A DNA stretch of 42,665 nt from Erysipelotrichales bacterium (GCA_022508525.1 JAFLVA010000012.1:1-42665); one strand, 5' to 3'. Shown: positions 28,142 through 37,548, numbered from the stretch's first letter. Translations and numbers: made by a program. The notes: generated by a model not told the origin, from the sequence alone.

Positions 28142-28166
28142 TAAAAAAAGCACCCATCTGGTGCTT
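28142..28166 (-). terminator. Terminator of mscL
   Basis: On the minus strand, AAGCACC/GGTGCTT with a 5-base loop, followed by T. It stands 7 bases after the mscL stop and 35 bases before the 90-residue gene, which therefore needs its own promoter or read-through. Confidence 0.8.
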
Positions 28167-28172
28167 AGTTAA

Positions 28173-28655
28173 TTATTTTTTCGATTTATCTTCTTTTAAT
28201 AAATCACGAATTTCTTTTAATAATTCAACGTGTTCATCTACAACTGGCTCAGGTTCTGGTTGAGGTGCTTCTTCAACGACTGGTTCATCTTTTTTCTTTA
28301 ACTCTTCCATTTTCTTTTTAGCGCCCATAATTAGCTTGATAATAATAAATAGTACTAAAGCGATTAATAAGAAGTTAATAATTGCTGTAATGAATGCTCC
28401 CCAGTCAATATAGATGCTATTTTCCCAATCAATAGCACCATCTTTTTCTACTTTTGTTAACCACGATACTGCATTTTCTAGACCGTCTCCACCTTTAAAT
28501 AAACTAATTATCCATTTGATGCATGGCATTAAGATTTGATTTGTTAATGCTGTTACGATTGCTGAGAATGCACCACCAATGATAATACCAACAGCCATAT
28601 CTAGAATGTTGCCTTTTGAGATGAAATCTTTAAATTCTTTAAAAAACTTTTTCAT
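28173..28655 (-). CDS. mscL: Large-conductance mechanosensitive channel MscL
   Basis: Pentameric emergency valve that opens under membrane tension in hypo-osmotic shock. 160 residues. TM1 with the gate pattern GNILDMAVGIIIGGAFSAIV, TM2 at about 85-107 (DWGAFITAIINFLLIALVLF), followed by the KKKMEELKKK helix. Longer than usual (about 130) because of an acidic/Pro insert (EEAPQPEPEPVV) before the final helical bundle segment. GGAGG lies 7 bases upstream of the start. Diverges from degV across 186 bases. Confidence 0.95.
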   Translation of the reverse strand: MKKFFKEFKDFISKGNILDMAVGIIIGGAFSAIVTALTNQILMPCIKWIISLFKGGDGLENAVSWLTKVEKDGAIDWENSIYIDWGAFITAIINFLLIALVLFIIIKLIMGAKKKMEELKKKDEPVVEEAPQPEPEPVVDEHVELLKEIRDLLKEDKSKK

Positions 28656-28785
28656 ATTTAAACCTCCATGTAATAAATTTTACTATTTATTAGCGGTTCA
28701 GTCTATATTTTAATTTGAAAAAATTGTTTTTTTGATTACGAAAATGTTTTTTAGCGCTAATGCTACACAACAGCAGTCGTGTGTG

Positions 28786-28814
28786 TTTACATAAAAATTT
28801 AATTATTATATAAT
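28786..28814 (+). promoter_or_regulatory. degV promoter
   Basis: TTTACA, 17 bases, TATAAT. The mscL-degV gap also contains a 10-base palindrome TTAGCGCTAA at 28751-28760, 25 bases upstream of the -35; it could be an operator, but nothing else supports this. Confidence 0.7.
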
Positions 28815-28841
28815 TATTTTGCAGTTTAAGGAGGAAAAACT

Positions 28842-29693
28842 ATGAATCCAGTTAAAATTATTACAGACTCAACTTGTGATTTGCCGCTAGACTTATTAGC
28901 CCAAAACGATGTAGAAATGGTTCCGCTAAATGTTACAATTGGCGGAAAAACTTATCGCGATTGCATAGATATTACTACTCCAAAATTATTTGAATTAGTC
29001 AATGAACATAAGGAGTTACCAAAAACATCTGCGGTATCTCCGGATATCTTTATTGAAGTTTTTACTAAATACGTCAATCTTGGTTACGATATCGTATTTA
29101 TGGGAATTGGATCAAAATTGTCATCGACTTATTCGTCTGCCATGCTAGCTGCAAAAGAATTTGAAGGTCGTGTATTTGTGCTAGATTCTATGAACTTAAG
29201 CTCTGCTATTGGACTTCAAGTATTGAAAATGATTGATTTCAAAAATGCTGGATTAAGTGCTACAGAAATTGCAGAAAAGATGAAAGAAATCACTCCTAAG
29301 ACTCAATGTTCGTTTGCAATTAAAACAATGGACTATTTATATAAAGGTGGAAGATGTTCTAGCATTAAATACTTCTTTGGAAAAATATTAAAAATTTGCC
29401 CAATCATCAAAATGAAGGATTGTGTGTTAAATGTACATAAAACGCCACGAGGCAGATTTGAAAATGCCTTAGATATTATGATAAAAGAATTCAAAGAAGC
29501 ATATGATGCTGGAAGAGTAGATTTAGGAACAGTTACTCTTACGCATGCATGCTCTGATGAATATTGTGAGTATATCGTAAAGAAGCTAAGTGAATTTATG
29601 GATCCTAAATATTTATTACCAACTTATGCAGGATGTGTTATTTCTTCACATTGTGGACCTAAATGTATAGGTATTCTATATATTGAAAAATAA
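28842..29693 (+). CDS. degV: DegV-family fatty-acid-binding protein (FakB-like)
   Basis: Binds a fatty acid and, in characterised relatives, presents it to the FakA kinase for phosphorylation and phospholipid synthesis. 283 residues. N-terminal IITDSTCDLPLDLL and the GSKLSSTYSSAMLA loop are the family hallmarks; HCGPKCIGILY near the C-terminus is also typical. It has a strong AAGGAGG site, a good promoter and its own terminator, so it is monocistronic. fakA is not in the window, and which fatty acid it prefers cannot be told. Confidence 0.92.
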   Translation: MNPVKIITDSTCDLPLDLLAQNDVEMVPLNVTIGGKTYRDCIDITTPKLFELVNEHKELPKTSAVSPDIFIEVFTKYVNLGYDIVFMGIGSKLSSTYSSAMLAAKEFEGRVFVLDSMNLSSAIGLQVLKMIDFKNAGLSATEIAEKMKEITPKTQCSFAIKTMDYLYKGGRCSSIKYFFGKILKICPIIKMKDCVLNVHKTPRGRFENALDIMIKEFKEAYDAGRVDLGTVTLTHACSDEYCEYIVKKLSEFMDPKYLLPTYAGCVISSHCGPKCIGILYIEK

Positions 29694-29696
29694 TAG

Positions 29697-29731
29697 AAAC
29701 AAGGTTCTCGAATATGAGAACCTTTTGTTTT
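29697..29731 (+). terminator. Terminator after degV
   Basis: Perfect 9-bp stem AAGGTTCTC/GAGAACCTT with a 6-base loop, then a T-rich tail. Confidence 0.85.
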
Positions 29732-29741
29732 GTTCGTTGCA

Positions 29742-29942
29742 TTAGGTTGATTTTACAAGTGTATTTGTCTTGCATGATAATAGGTTGGACACTATAAAGA
29801 TAAACGCAATTAAACAAAGTGTCGTTAACTCAGAATAGATGGTGTTGCCAAAAATAAATGTTAGCAACAATACATGTTTTATAAGTAAGCAATAACCTTT
29901 CAGTTTCGGTGATGTTGCAATTTCTATATTTTCTCCAGTGAT
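29742..29942 (-). pseudogene. Possible remnant of a membrane-protein C-terminus
   Basis: A minus-strand frame is open for 66 codons from just after a TGA at 29943-29945 to the TAA at 29742-29744. It has no ATG and overlaps the end of the next gene in another frame. The translation is strongly hydrophobic with two helix-like stretches (LLIKHVLLLTFIFGN and LCLIAFIFIVSNLLS) and a polar tail, as expected of a real membrane-protein end. The DNA from 29732 to 29923 otherwise holds no gene that I can support. It could equally be chance in AT-rich DNA. Confidence 0.25.
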
Positions 29943-30559
29943 TCAACTGGGTTTTTATTGAAACCATTAGGATACGCAATCCACATCATAGCGAAAAGAA
30001 TGCCAACGATATAAAAAACATATGTAAATTGTAAAAAAATAAATACTCCGTTTAATATATAAACTTTAATTGCTGAAAAAATAAGAATGATTACAATTGA
30101 AAGTACACTCAATATTGTTGGTACAAACCAAAGTTTTTTAATTTTTTCCTTTCTCCTAGTATCTTCCTTAAAAGTGAGTATTGTAATAACGACTGCAAAA
30201 ATATTCGCTCCAATAGCAAATAGGTTAGTAGTCAAATGTGCGACAAAAGCAGGTGAATTAATACCTGTGTTAGATCCCATAAATTTAGGAGGATCTAAAT
30301 ATCTAATTGTGCCTATAATACAATATATGAGTTGGCAAATTGATAAGAGTATAAATCCTACAAGTATAGGCCATAGTTTTTTACTTCTTAAAAATAATGG
30401 AATTGAAATGGTAATATACGCAATAATAGATATTAAAAAACGCCACCACATGCCACCATATCTTAAGTAATGCAAAAAAAGAAAAATATTCAATAGCGCT
30501 AGTATAATGAAAATCACACCACCAACAATATTAAAGTAGGACTTTTTTGTTTTTTCCAT
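29924..30559 (-). CDS. Multi-pass membrane protein of unknown function
   Basis: 211 residues with about six predicted membrane helices (for example IVGGVIFIILALLNIFLFLH, WRFLISIIAYITISIPLFL and the last one VFYIVGILFAMMWIA). No conserved motif that I recognise. Met at 30559 was chosen because AAAGGA lies about 10 bases upstream and gives a normal MEKTKKSYF start; a Met at 30616 would add 19 residues and absorb the ribosome site. It stands alone between the degV region and the tldE terminator. Codon use is like its neighbours. Confidence 0.65.
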   Translation of the reverse strand: MEKTKKSYFNIVGGVIFIILALLNIFLFLHYLRYGGMWWRFLISIIAYITISIPLFLRSKKLWPILVGFILLSICQLIYCIIGTIRYLDPPKFMGSNTGINSPAFVAHLTTNLFAIGANIFAVVITILTFKEDTRRKEKIKKLWFVPTILSVLSIVIILIFSAIKVYILNGVFIFLQFTYVFYIVGILFAMMWIAYPNGFNKNPVESLEKI

Positions 30560-30708
30560 TTTGTTTTTTTCCTTTCTGTTTAGTAGATTTAAAAAAATTC
30601 TAAGTACTATAAGCATAGCATATTAGTATCAATATTTATAGTTGTTAGAAGATTTACATTTGCTATGAAAATCATAAGGCGTGACTAAAAACAGTAGAAA
30701 TGACAAGT

Positions 30709-30750
30709 AAAAAGACACTAGTTAGCATTTTGCTTGGTTAGTGTCTTTTG
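30709..30750 (-). terminator. Terminator of the tldD-tldE operon
   Basis: Outer stem AAAAGACACTA/TAGTGTCTTTT with an 18-base interior that can itself pair weakly, followed on the minus strand by T. Between it and the membrane-protein start (30559) lie about 150 bases holding nothing but promoter-like AT-rich DNA. Confidence 0.75.
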
Positions 30751-30776
30751 TGTAAAAATTGTTATAGTAAATTTTA

Positions 30777-32108
30777 TTAATTACCAGAAACCATAATAGA
30801 CTTGATTGCTATTGATGGAACACTTGTTGCATTGGTTAATAATTCAACATTGTTAGCGACCATGGTAACATCTTGGAATACTTTGACAAGGTTACTTGCA
30901 ACAGTAATGAGATTTACAGGTTCTGCAATTTTTCCGTCCCTAATAATAAATCCTGTTGCTTGTAATGAGAAATTACCAGATTGAGCATTTAGTCCAGCAT
31001 GAAGTCCTGTAATTGAATCAATATAAATGCCGTTTTTAACTTTACTTATCATATCTTCTTCAGAAATTTTTCCTGGTTTTAAGAAGATATTTGAAAATCC
31101 TGTGCCAACTGGTGATTTACTTGATGATCGATAACCATTTCCAGTTGTTTCCACGCCATCTTTAAGAGCGGTTTCTAAATTGTATAAGAATGTTTTTAGC
31201 ACACCATTTTTGAAAATATCTTTGTTATAGGTTGCGACACCTTCATCATCAAAACCTTTAAAGAAAATGTTATGTGCTAAAGGTTTTTCAGAAATAGTGA
31301 TTTTCTTAGACAAAACTTGTGTATTTAATTTTCCTTCAAATAGAGAAGAGTGTTTTTGAACTTCTTCAGCAATTGTGGAATTTAACATGGCAGTCATCAA
31401 AGAAGAAACAACACGAGGTGCAAGAACCGCACGATAATTTTTAGATTTACATGGTTTTCCACCTAATTGTTTGATTGTATTATCCTTGACGTCATTAACG
31501 AATTTATCTACATCAAATTTTGAAAAATCTGATTCGAGGAATGTTTTATAACCTGTTTTTGTCTCTTCGCCGTCTTTTGCAACAGCCTCAGCAAAGAAGA
31601 CGTAGTAATTTGATTTTTCAGAAAGTTTTAATCCGTACGAATTTGCTAAGATAGTTTCACTGCGTGCTTCTTCATATCCAACCCCGCCGATTTCAGTTAT
31701 TCTTTCATCTGATTCTTTTAATTTGCGTTCAATTTCATATAATTTGTTTAATTTTTCTTCAACTGGAACTAAATCTAATTCTTTATTGTAGCAGTTAAAC
31801 TTTTTATATTTTTTTGAACCTTCAAAAATTGTTACTTTATTGTCATTTGTGATATTTTTAGCATTTTCTACAATGTTTTTGACAATAAATTCAGGTGTGG
31901 TTTTATCAATTTTTTCAGAATAGGCATAACCCATCTTGCCATTGAATATTCCACGTGCTCCTAAAGAAATACTATCGTTTGTAGTATAACTATCTATTTC
32001 TCCGTGGAAAAGCGAAAATCCTAAAGAATAATTTCTTACAATATAGATTTCAAGTGCTTCGATATTAGCTTCTTTTGCTAATTCGAAATATTTATTTAAT
32101 TTCATCAT
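30777..32108 (-). CDS. tldE: TldE/PmbA, non-catalytic partner of metalloprotease TldD
   Basis: 443 residues. TldD and TldE form a heterodimeric protease that digests unfolded peptides; in E. coli it matures microcin B17 and degrades CcdA. This member lacks the HExxxH zinc motif and shows PmbA features such as SPVGTGFSNIFLKPG and a C-terminal ITVASNLVKVFQDV block. The start (ATG at 32106-32108) overlaps the tldD stop, with GGAGG about 9 bases upstream, so the subunits are co-translated. No RiPP precursor is evident nearby, so a general peptidase role is likelier than peptide maturation. Confidence 0.92.
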   Translation of the reverse strand: MMKLNKYFELAKEANIEALEIYIVRNYSLGFSLFHGEIDSYTTNDSISLGARGIFNGKMGYAYSEKIDKTTPEFIVKNIVENAKNITNDNKVTIFEGSKKYKKFNCYNKELDLVPVEEKLNKLYEIERKLKESDERITEIGGVGYEEARSETILANSYGLKLSEKSNYYVFFAEAVAKDGEETKTGYKTFLESDFSKFDVDKFVNDVKDNTIKQLGGKPCKSKNYRAVLAPRVVSSLMTAMLNSTIAEEVQKHSSLFEGKLNTQVLSKKITISEKPLAHNIFFKGFDDEGVATYNKDIFKNGVLKTFLYNLETALKDGVETTGNGYRSSSKSPVGTGFSNIFLKPGKISEEDMISKVKNGIYIDSITGLHAGLNAQSGNFSLQATGFIIRDGKIAEPVNLITVASNLVKVFQDVTMVANNVELLTNATSVPSIAIKSIMVSGN

Positions 32109-33502
32109 TTTAAAGCACCTCCACGTCCACCGACAGTAATTTCGGAAACTCTAATTGTTGGTTGACCCACATCAACAGGGACGCTTCCAGAAGAAGCTCC
32201 ACACATACCTTGAGCAAGAGCAATATCGTTACCAACCATATCAATTTTCAATAATACATCTGCACCATTACCAATTAATGTTGCACCTTTTACCATTTCA
32301 GCAATTTTTCCATCGCGAATCATATATGCTTCATCAGCAGCAAAGTTGAAATCTCCGGTTGTAGGATTTACTGATCCACCACCTAATGATTTTGCATAAA
32401 GGCCTAATTTGACAGATTTAATCATTTCTTCAACGGTAGATTTTCCAGCGGCAATATAAGTGTTGGACATACGAGAAGTTGGTTCATAAGCATAAGATTG
32501 TCTACGACATGCACCATTTCCCTTCATTCCCATGCGACGGCCGTTAAAATCATCGATTAAATAATTTTGAAGAATACCATCTTTAATTAAAATATTTTTT
32601 TGTGTCTTGTTTCCTTCATCGTCAATGTTGTTTGATCCCCATTCATTAACAATTGTTCCATCATCAATAGCAGTAACAACTGAAGAGGCAATTTGTTGGC
32701 CTAATTTGTTTGCAAATACAGAGAGATTCTTAGAAACAGAAGAAGCTTCAAGTGGGTGCCCACAAGCTTCGTGGAAAATAACTCCACCAAATCCGTTACC
32801 AATGACAACAGGCATTTTACCAGATGGGCATTCTTTGGCTGTTAATTTTTTAATAGCTACTTCACACACATTACGTGCTAAGGCTAATGCATCAACATCG
32901 TTTTCAAAGAATTCGAATCCTTTAGATGCACCTGGACCTACGCCGCTATTTTCAATGCCATTTTCATCAGCTGCGAGGGCACTAATATATATACGTCCCC
33001 TCTCCCTTGTATCTTCAAAAATCTTTCCGTTTGAATTGATGATGATGACATGTTGAGTATTATCGCCGAGACTTACTGAGCGACGGACGATTTTTTCTCC
33101 GAATGTCTTCATTTCGTCAGATATTTTAGTTATATAAGCGATTTTTTCTTCTTTTGTGACATCTGACAAATGACGCTTGTTAATATGAACGTTTTTTACT
33201 TTTTGTTTTTTAAGTTCAGTGACTGTTAAGATTCTTTCTCCTTGGAAAGAAGCTGCTAAAGTTGAAGCTAAACTTAATAAGCTCTTTTTTGATAAATCGT
33301 TTGTGTATCCATATACACTTCTTAGATCTTTTAAAAGTCTGATACCTGCTCCGTAGATGATTCCAGAAGAGATTGTTTCAATTTTATCGTTGTCGATAGA
33401 TACACTGTTATTGTATTTTTCTTCAATAAAAATTTCAGCAAAATCTGCACCAGTTGCAAGACCAGCATTTAAAATATCTAAAGCTAGAGATTTTGAAATC
33501 AT
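32105..33502 (-). CDS. tldD: TldD, zinc metalloprotease subunit
   Basis: 465 residues. The catalytic motif HEACGH is at 244-249 within FGGVIFHEACGHPLEASSV; the distal Cys ligand region is GMCGASSGSVPVDVGQP, near the C-terminus. Together with TldE it forms the proteolytic cavity that admits extended peptides. AGGAGG lies 8 bases before the start. An extended -10 (TG-A-TATAAT on the minus strand, plus coordinates 33527-33535) lies just upstream. First gene of a two-gene operon. Confidence 0.94.
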   Translation of the reverse strand: MISKSLALDILNAGLATGADFAEIFIEEKYNNSVSIDNDKIETISSGIIYGAGIRLLKDLRSVYGYTNDLSKKSLLSLASTLAASFQGERILTVTELKKQKVKNVHINKRHLSDVTKEEKIAYITKISDEMKTFGEKIVRRSVSLGDNTQHVIIINSNGKIFEDTRERGRIYISALAADENGIENSGVGPGASKGFEFFENDVDALALARNVCEVAIKKLTAKECPSGKMPVVIGNGFGGVIFHEACGHPLEASSVSKNLSVFANKLGQQIASSVVTAIDDGTIVNEWGSNNIDDEGNKTQKNILIKDGILQNYLIDDFNGRRMGMKGNGACRRQSYAYEPTSRMSNTYIAAGKSTVEEMIKSVKLGLYAKSLGGGSVNPTTGDFNFAADEAYMIRDGKIAEMVKGATLIGNGADVLLKIDMVGNDIALAQGMCGASSGSVPVDVGQPTIRVSEITVGGRGGALK

Positions 33503-33638
33503 ATTTTTTCCTCCTAATCGATATGCATTATATCATATAAAGATATAAATATGTCCTGTTTGTGCTCATTTTATTTTTTTACTTTGTTTTTCGTATAAAT
33601 TAATAATTTTTATGTACCATCTTTTAAGAAAGTTATAA

Positions 33639-33659
33639 CATACTCTAATCTAGAGTATG
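33639..33659. promoter_or_regulatory. Perfect 9-bp inverted repeat, candidate operator
   Basis: CATACTCTA, 3 bases, TAGAGTATG. It ends 7 bases before the -35 of the 33722 lipoprotein and is not followed by a T-run. The size and symmetry suit a dimeric regulator, which I cannot name. It lies in the 219-base divergent gap between tldD and that lipoprotein; the rest of the gap carries only the two promoters. Confidence 0.5.
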
Positions 33660-33666
33660 AATTTAG

Positions 33667-33694
33667 TTGACACGTAATTTTAACATACTAAAAT
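33667..33694 (+). promoter_or_regulatory. Promoter of the 33722 lipoprotein
   Basis: Perfect TTGACA, 16 bases, TAAAAT. The same -10 variant and spacing recur in front of the 34679 lipoprotein. Confidence 0.7.
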
Positions 33695-33721
33695 GTAAAT
33701 ATTAAAAGGAGCTGTTAGAAA

Positions 33722-34555
33722 ATGAAAAAAGTCTGTTTATTAATAAGTTTATTTATGCTAGTGTCATGTTCTGTTGGAAATAAAAACTCAAATGCTACGA
33801 ATGATTCTACCAATAGTGTAGAAGGTGAAATTTCAACATCGTTAGCTAATAGCACAGATAATAGTACAGAGAGTGATATTTCAACTTCGCTCCCAAATAG
33901 TTCTGATTCAATTGATTATAGCCTTTTTGATACCAATTTAATTGGTACTTGGTATATTCATAGTGGGGGCGTGCTTCCACTTAACACTACGATTGAAATT
34001 TTTGATAACTATACTTTAGTAATTCAAAATGTCAGATTTAATTTTGTTGGTCTTTATGCAGGTTTTGATGGAGCTTGTGAATTTATAAATGATATTGGTA
34101 TCGTGGTTGCTTCATTTGATGGGGCAGTTGTTGACTGGGCTTTTTCAGGTATAGATGGAACACAAGATATGGGTGTTGCAAGAAGAACACCATATACAAG
34201 TGGTCTTAATTATGATTATATTGGGAAAGATTGGCCAATGGAATTAATTAATAGTTACTTAGGAACAAGTGGAATGGTTCCATCTATTGAAAGTGTTGAA
34301 TATTACCTGTGGCGTGGAACATCTAGTTTATATGATGCTAAAAGCTGTATGATAGATGTTTTTGATGCATCTGATGATGCAATTAATAATTACATTGAAT
34401 TATTGGAAAATGCTGATTATACATTTACGAAACAAGATAATATAGGTTTCCATTATGGATATGATCCAAATCATATATATGGTTTGAAAATTAAAGATTT
34501 TGGAAAAGGGAATGTGTCTATATTCATATATAATTATCAAGTATTATTCGGTTAA
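33722..34555 (+). CDS. Lipoprotein of unknown function
   Basis: 277 residues. Signal peptide with lipobox LVSC (Cys16), then an Asn/Ser/Thr-rich spacer with the repeated element EISTSL/DISTSL to about residue 60. The mature domain starts LIGTWYIHSGG, a pattern seen at the first strand of small beta-barrel (lipocalin-like) lipoprotein domains, followed by a second part of alpha/beta appearance. No enzyme motif recognised. AAAAGGAG ribosome site, own promoter, own terminator. Confidence 0.72.
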   Translation: MKKVCLLISLFMLVSCSVGNKNSNATNDSTNSVEGEISTSLANSTDNSTESDISTSLPNSSDSIDYSLFDTNLIGTWYIHSGGVLPLNTTIEIFDNYTLVIQNVRFNFVGLYAGFDGACEFINDIGIVVASFDGAVVDWAFSGIDGTQDMGVARRTPYTSGLNYDYIGKDWPMELINSYLGTSGMVPSIESVEYYLWRGTSSLYDAKSCMIDVFDASDDAINNYIELLENADYTFTKQDNIGFHYGYDPNHIYGLKIKDFGKGNVSIFIYNYQVLFG

Positions 34556-34572
34556 TTTTAAAATATACTAAT

Positions 34573-34612
34573 ATATCCAAAGATATTATATTTCTTTGGA
34601 TATCTGGTTTTT
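34573..34612 (+). terminator. Terminator after the 33722 lipoprotein
   Basis: Perfect 11-bp stem ATATCCAAAGA/TCTTTGGATAT with a 9-base loop; a T-run follows after CTGG, so it is not ideal. Confidence 0.6.
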
Positions 34613-34624
34613 AATTCTAAATTG

Positions 34625-34652
34625 TTGACTAATCGACACAATAATATAAAAT
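34625..34652 (+). promoter_or_regulatory. Promoter of the 34679-37524 lipoprotein pair
   Basis: TTGACT, 16 bases, TAAAAT, 26 bases before the start codon at 34679. Confidence 0.65.
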
Positions 34653-34678
34653 ATTGTTAATTTGAAAGGAGTATTATT

Positions 34679-36613
34679 ATGAAAAAAACAACTTTAGGAA
34701 TCGTTTCGTTAGCGTTAGTGACTGTATTGTGGGGATGTAAATCGAACAATGGTTCTAATGATGTTAGTGTTCCTGCGTCAGATGGATCTATTGAAATTTC
34801 TGCTAGTGATATTACTAGTAATAGTGGAACGAGCAGTAAACCTAGCACAAGTGATAGCACAAATAGTCAAGGATCTGATTTGTTAGAAAAAGGAGCCTTA
34901 ACTTATTCACAAGTAATTGATCTTTTAGAAAATACAATGGCAAACGAAGCACTTTATGTTTCAAATGCAACGATAAAAAATACTGATTTTAGTGGAGCGA
35001 TAACATATGTAAGCGAAGAGAACTTTGAAGTTTTTGGTAATTATTCATCTTTCGCTACAGGAACTGTCAAAAGAACAAATGAGAAAAATGAAGTTCTAAC
35101 CGACAACTACATTCGTAGATTGATGGCGGTCAATGAGAAATTTGAAGTTGAAGGTAAAATTAGCAATTATACAATGTTTGAAAAAGTTATCGATTACAAA
35201 GATGATGTTATGTCAAGACAAAGCTATGAAGATAAGGCAGAAAAAAAGTTTATTATTGAAACTCAAGAGGAAGCAAATAATTCAGGATTAAGTGCAGATA
35301 GCTACATTCTTTTGGGAGCATATCCTGTTGAGACATCTCCACAAGCGTCATATAACACAATGACATTTGTGGCTACTATAGCTTCAAATATCTATGTATC
35401 TCAATTGGGAAAAACAAAAATTAATTATGTAAAAAACGGCGAAGGAAATTATGTGTTCGCTTTTGAAGCTAGTTTCTCTTATTCTGGTGATTGGGGAGGA
35501 GATACAATTTATGAAAAATTAACACTTGAATTTGTGTTATCTGCTGATCAATCAAAACTTCTATCTACTAAATATCTTTATACAATGGATGATGTCATGG
35601 ATGATGAACCAGATGATCATTATATAACAGGTTATGAATGGGAAGCTTCATTAGTATATAACGAGCGTCGAGCAGTACCAAACGATATAGTTGATACACG
35701 TGAATATTTTTTAGAAACAGTAGAAGATGTTCAAATTATCGCACGTTACAATGGCGATAATAAAGTAGATGCAGATGCTATACCATCTACTACTTCATAT
35801 ATTTTTGGCGAAGCAAAAACTTATACTCCAAGCAAAGCACTTACCCTAAGTCTTACAAATGCAGGTTCTTCAAATCCTTCAGTTGTGGAATTTACAAGTG
35901 ATGGCTATTTAAAAGTAGTTGGAGAAGGAACAACTATATTGACATTCTCGTATTTTAAAAAAGGTGCTGATGATATCTTCCGTTATGAAGAGATTGAAAA
36001 AGAAGTAACAATAGTTACCCCTAATCCAACAAGCGTAGGTTTTTCTTACAATTACGAAGTTGAAGAAAACACATTAATGAGCGGAAAAACTTATGAATGG
36101 AAAACATATGTTCTACCATCAAAAGCAAGTCAAGAAATCACTGCGATAAGTGACAATGAAGAAGTATTGAGTGTTACGGTAGACGATGATAACAATTTAG
36201 TACTTGTTGCTCATAAAGAGGGAATTGCTACAATTACTATTGCATCAACGGTTGATCCTAGCATCACTGCTTCTAAAACATTCACAGTAATGAATGCAAA
36301 TCTTGATTTTGCTAGTATTATTACTACAAAAACATATGAATTTACATATGTATACCCAAGTACACCACAATATACTCTCACTATGACATTTGATGCGGAT
36401 GGACATGGAAAGATAATTCAATACGTTTTCTCAAATGGTAAATCATATGAAGATACTTTTGATTACGTTATTAAAGAAAACAATATTGTGTTTAGCAATT
36501 GGAATAGGGATGCTTATAAAAAATACGAAACAGGAACAATTATAGATAGTGGTAATAAAATTAGCTGTTTCGAACCAACATACTATAGTACAGATATATT
36601 TGAGGCAAAATAG
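34679..36613 (+). CDS. Large lipoprotein with Ig-like C-terminal part, unknown function
   Basis: 644 residues. Lipobox LWGC (Cys20), then a Ser/Thr/Asn spacer to about residue 70. The N-terminal half has no motif I recognise. From about 375 the sequence resembles bacterial Ig-like folds: SSNPSVVEFTSDGYLKVVGE and later EGIATITIASTVDPSITASK both follow the BID_2 pattern. The last about 100 residues look like another small beta domain. GAAAGGAG ribosome site. It forms an operon with the next lipoprotein (8-base gap). Probably surface-exposed; ligand unknown. Confidence 0.73.
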   Translation: MKKTTLGIVSLALVTVLWGCKSNNGSNDVSVPASDGSIEISASDITSNSGTSSKPSTSDSTNSQGSDLLEKGALTYSQVIDLLENTMANEALYVSNATIKNTDFSGAITYVSEENFEVFGNYSSFATGTVKRTNEKNEVLTDNYIRRLMAVNEKFEVEGKISNYTMFEKVIDYKDDVMSRQSYEDKAEKKFIIETQEEANNSGLSADSYILLGAYPVETSPQASYNTMTFVATIASNIYVSQLGKTKINYVKNGEGNYVFAFEASFSYSGDWGGDTIYEKLTLEFVLSADQSKLLSTKYLYTMDDVMDDEPDDHYITGYEWEASLVYNERRAVPNDIVDTREYFLETVEDVQIIARYNGDNKVDADAIPSTTSYIFGEAKTYTPSKALTLSLTNAGSSNPSVVEFTSDGYLKVVGEGTTILTFSYFKKGADDIFRYEEIEKEVTIVTPNPTSVGFSYNYEVEENTLMSGKTYEWKTYVLPSKASQEITAISDNEEVLSVTVDDDNNLVLVAHKEGIATITIASTVDPSITASKTFTVMNANLDFASIITTKTYEFTYVYPSTPQYTLTMTFDADGHGKIIQYVFSNGKSYEDTFDYVIKENNIVFSNWNRDAYKKYETGTIIDSGNKISCFEPTYYSTDIFEAK

Positions 36614-36621
36614 GGAAAATT

Positions 36622-37524
36622 ATGAAAAAGAGCAAGTTTTTAATTACATCAATTGCCCTACTTACTTTAGTAGCATGTAATGATGGTAAATCAACAAGCA
36701 CTAGTCAAGGTGGCTCAGATTTAAATCAAGATAGCGTTAGCAAAGATTCAACAAGTGAAATACCATCTACACCTAAAGAAAAAAAAGAAATTATGCAAGA
36801 TTTTTTAATCCGTTTATTGGATATGGATGGACATGTTGTATCAACAAATCAAACTATTGAAGCAACAGATTACTATCTTACTAATTCTTTTCCTTTTACA
36901 ATGACTACAAAACAAATTTCCACAACAACTCGATATGTGGATAAAGATGGGAACCCTATTGTTGTAGAAGAAGGACAAATTGGATTTGCTGATGATGTTG
37001 GCGAAGAGCCTAATAGTTATGACAAATATGTTTCTCAAAAAACACAAGATGACAGATATTTATATCATATTACTGATTATGAAAATCCTTCGACGAATGA
37101 TAGAGTTCAAACATATTTAAGATCTAATACAGATGTGATTTTCTTTAATGTTGGTTTTCCTATGTCCGAATATGAAAACATTATGTTTATGATTACATAT
37201 TTGGATAGCGAAAACTACAATTTTGAAATTAGTAATTTTGATGAAATAGTAGATAATGGTGTTTGGGAATATGAATATGAAGCAACATTTTATGAATTGG
37301 AAAATGGAATTCCTACTAAATATCCCAAAGAAGTACATCGCTATAAGAACAAATTGACAATTGAAAACGGAATAATTACAAAGCTTGATCAAGAAAGCGA
37401 CGTTGAGTTATATTCTGGTGGAATCAAAGTAAATTGGAGCAAATACTATATTAAAAGAGAATATTTACAAGGCGATTACCAAATATTTGAAGGAACTATT
37501 TTTAATCCGAGTGACTATAAATAA
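36622..37524 (+). CDS. Lipoprotein of unknown function
   Basis: 300 residues. Lipobox LVAC (Cys20), Ser/Thr/Gln-rich spacer to about 50, then a beta-rich domain with many Tyr, Asn and acidic residues. The start is 8 bases after the upstream stop, with AGGGAA as ribosome site, so it is co-transcribed with the 644-residue lipoprotein. The order of a helical segment (about 52-70) before the beta-rich part is also seen in that neighbour, which could mean distant relatedness; this is not demonstrated. Confidence 0.7.
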   Translation: MKKSKFLITSIALLTLVACNDGKSTSTSQGGSDLNQDSVSKDSTSEIPSTPKEKKEIMQDFLIRLLDMDGHVVSTNQTIEATDYYLTNSFPFTMTTKQISTTTRYVDKDGNPIVVEEGQIGFADDVGEEPNSYDKYVSQKTQDDRYLYHITDYENPSTNDRVQTYLRSNTDVIFFNVGFPMSEYENIMFMITYLDSENYNFEISNFDEIVDNGVWEYEYEATFYELENGIPTKYPKEVHRYKNKLTIENGIITKLDQESDVELYSGGIKVNWSKYYIKREYLQGDYQIFEGTIFNPSDYK

Positions 37525-37548
37525 AATAAAATGTTATTTTTATTTAAA

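Noticed and set aside
32607-33056. 149-codon plus-strand frame inside tldD
   Set aside because: Antisense shadow of a conserved, motif-bearing gene.
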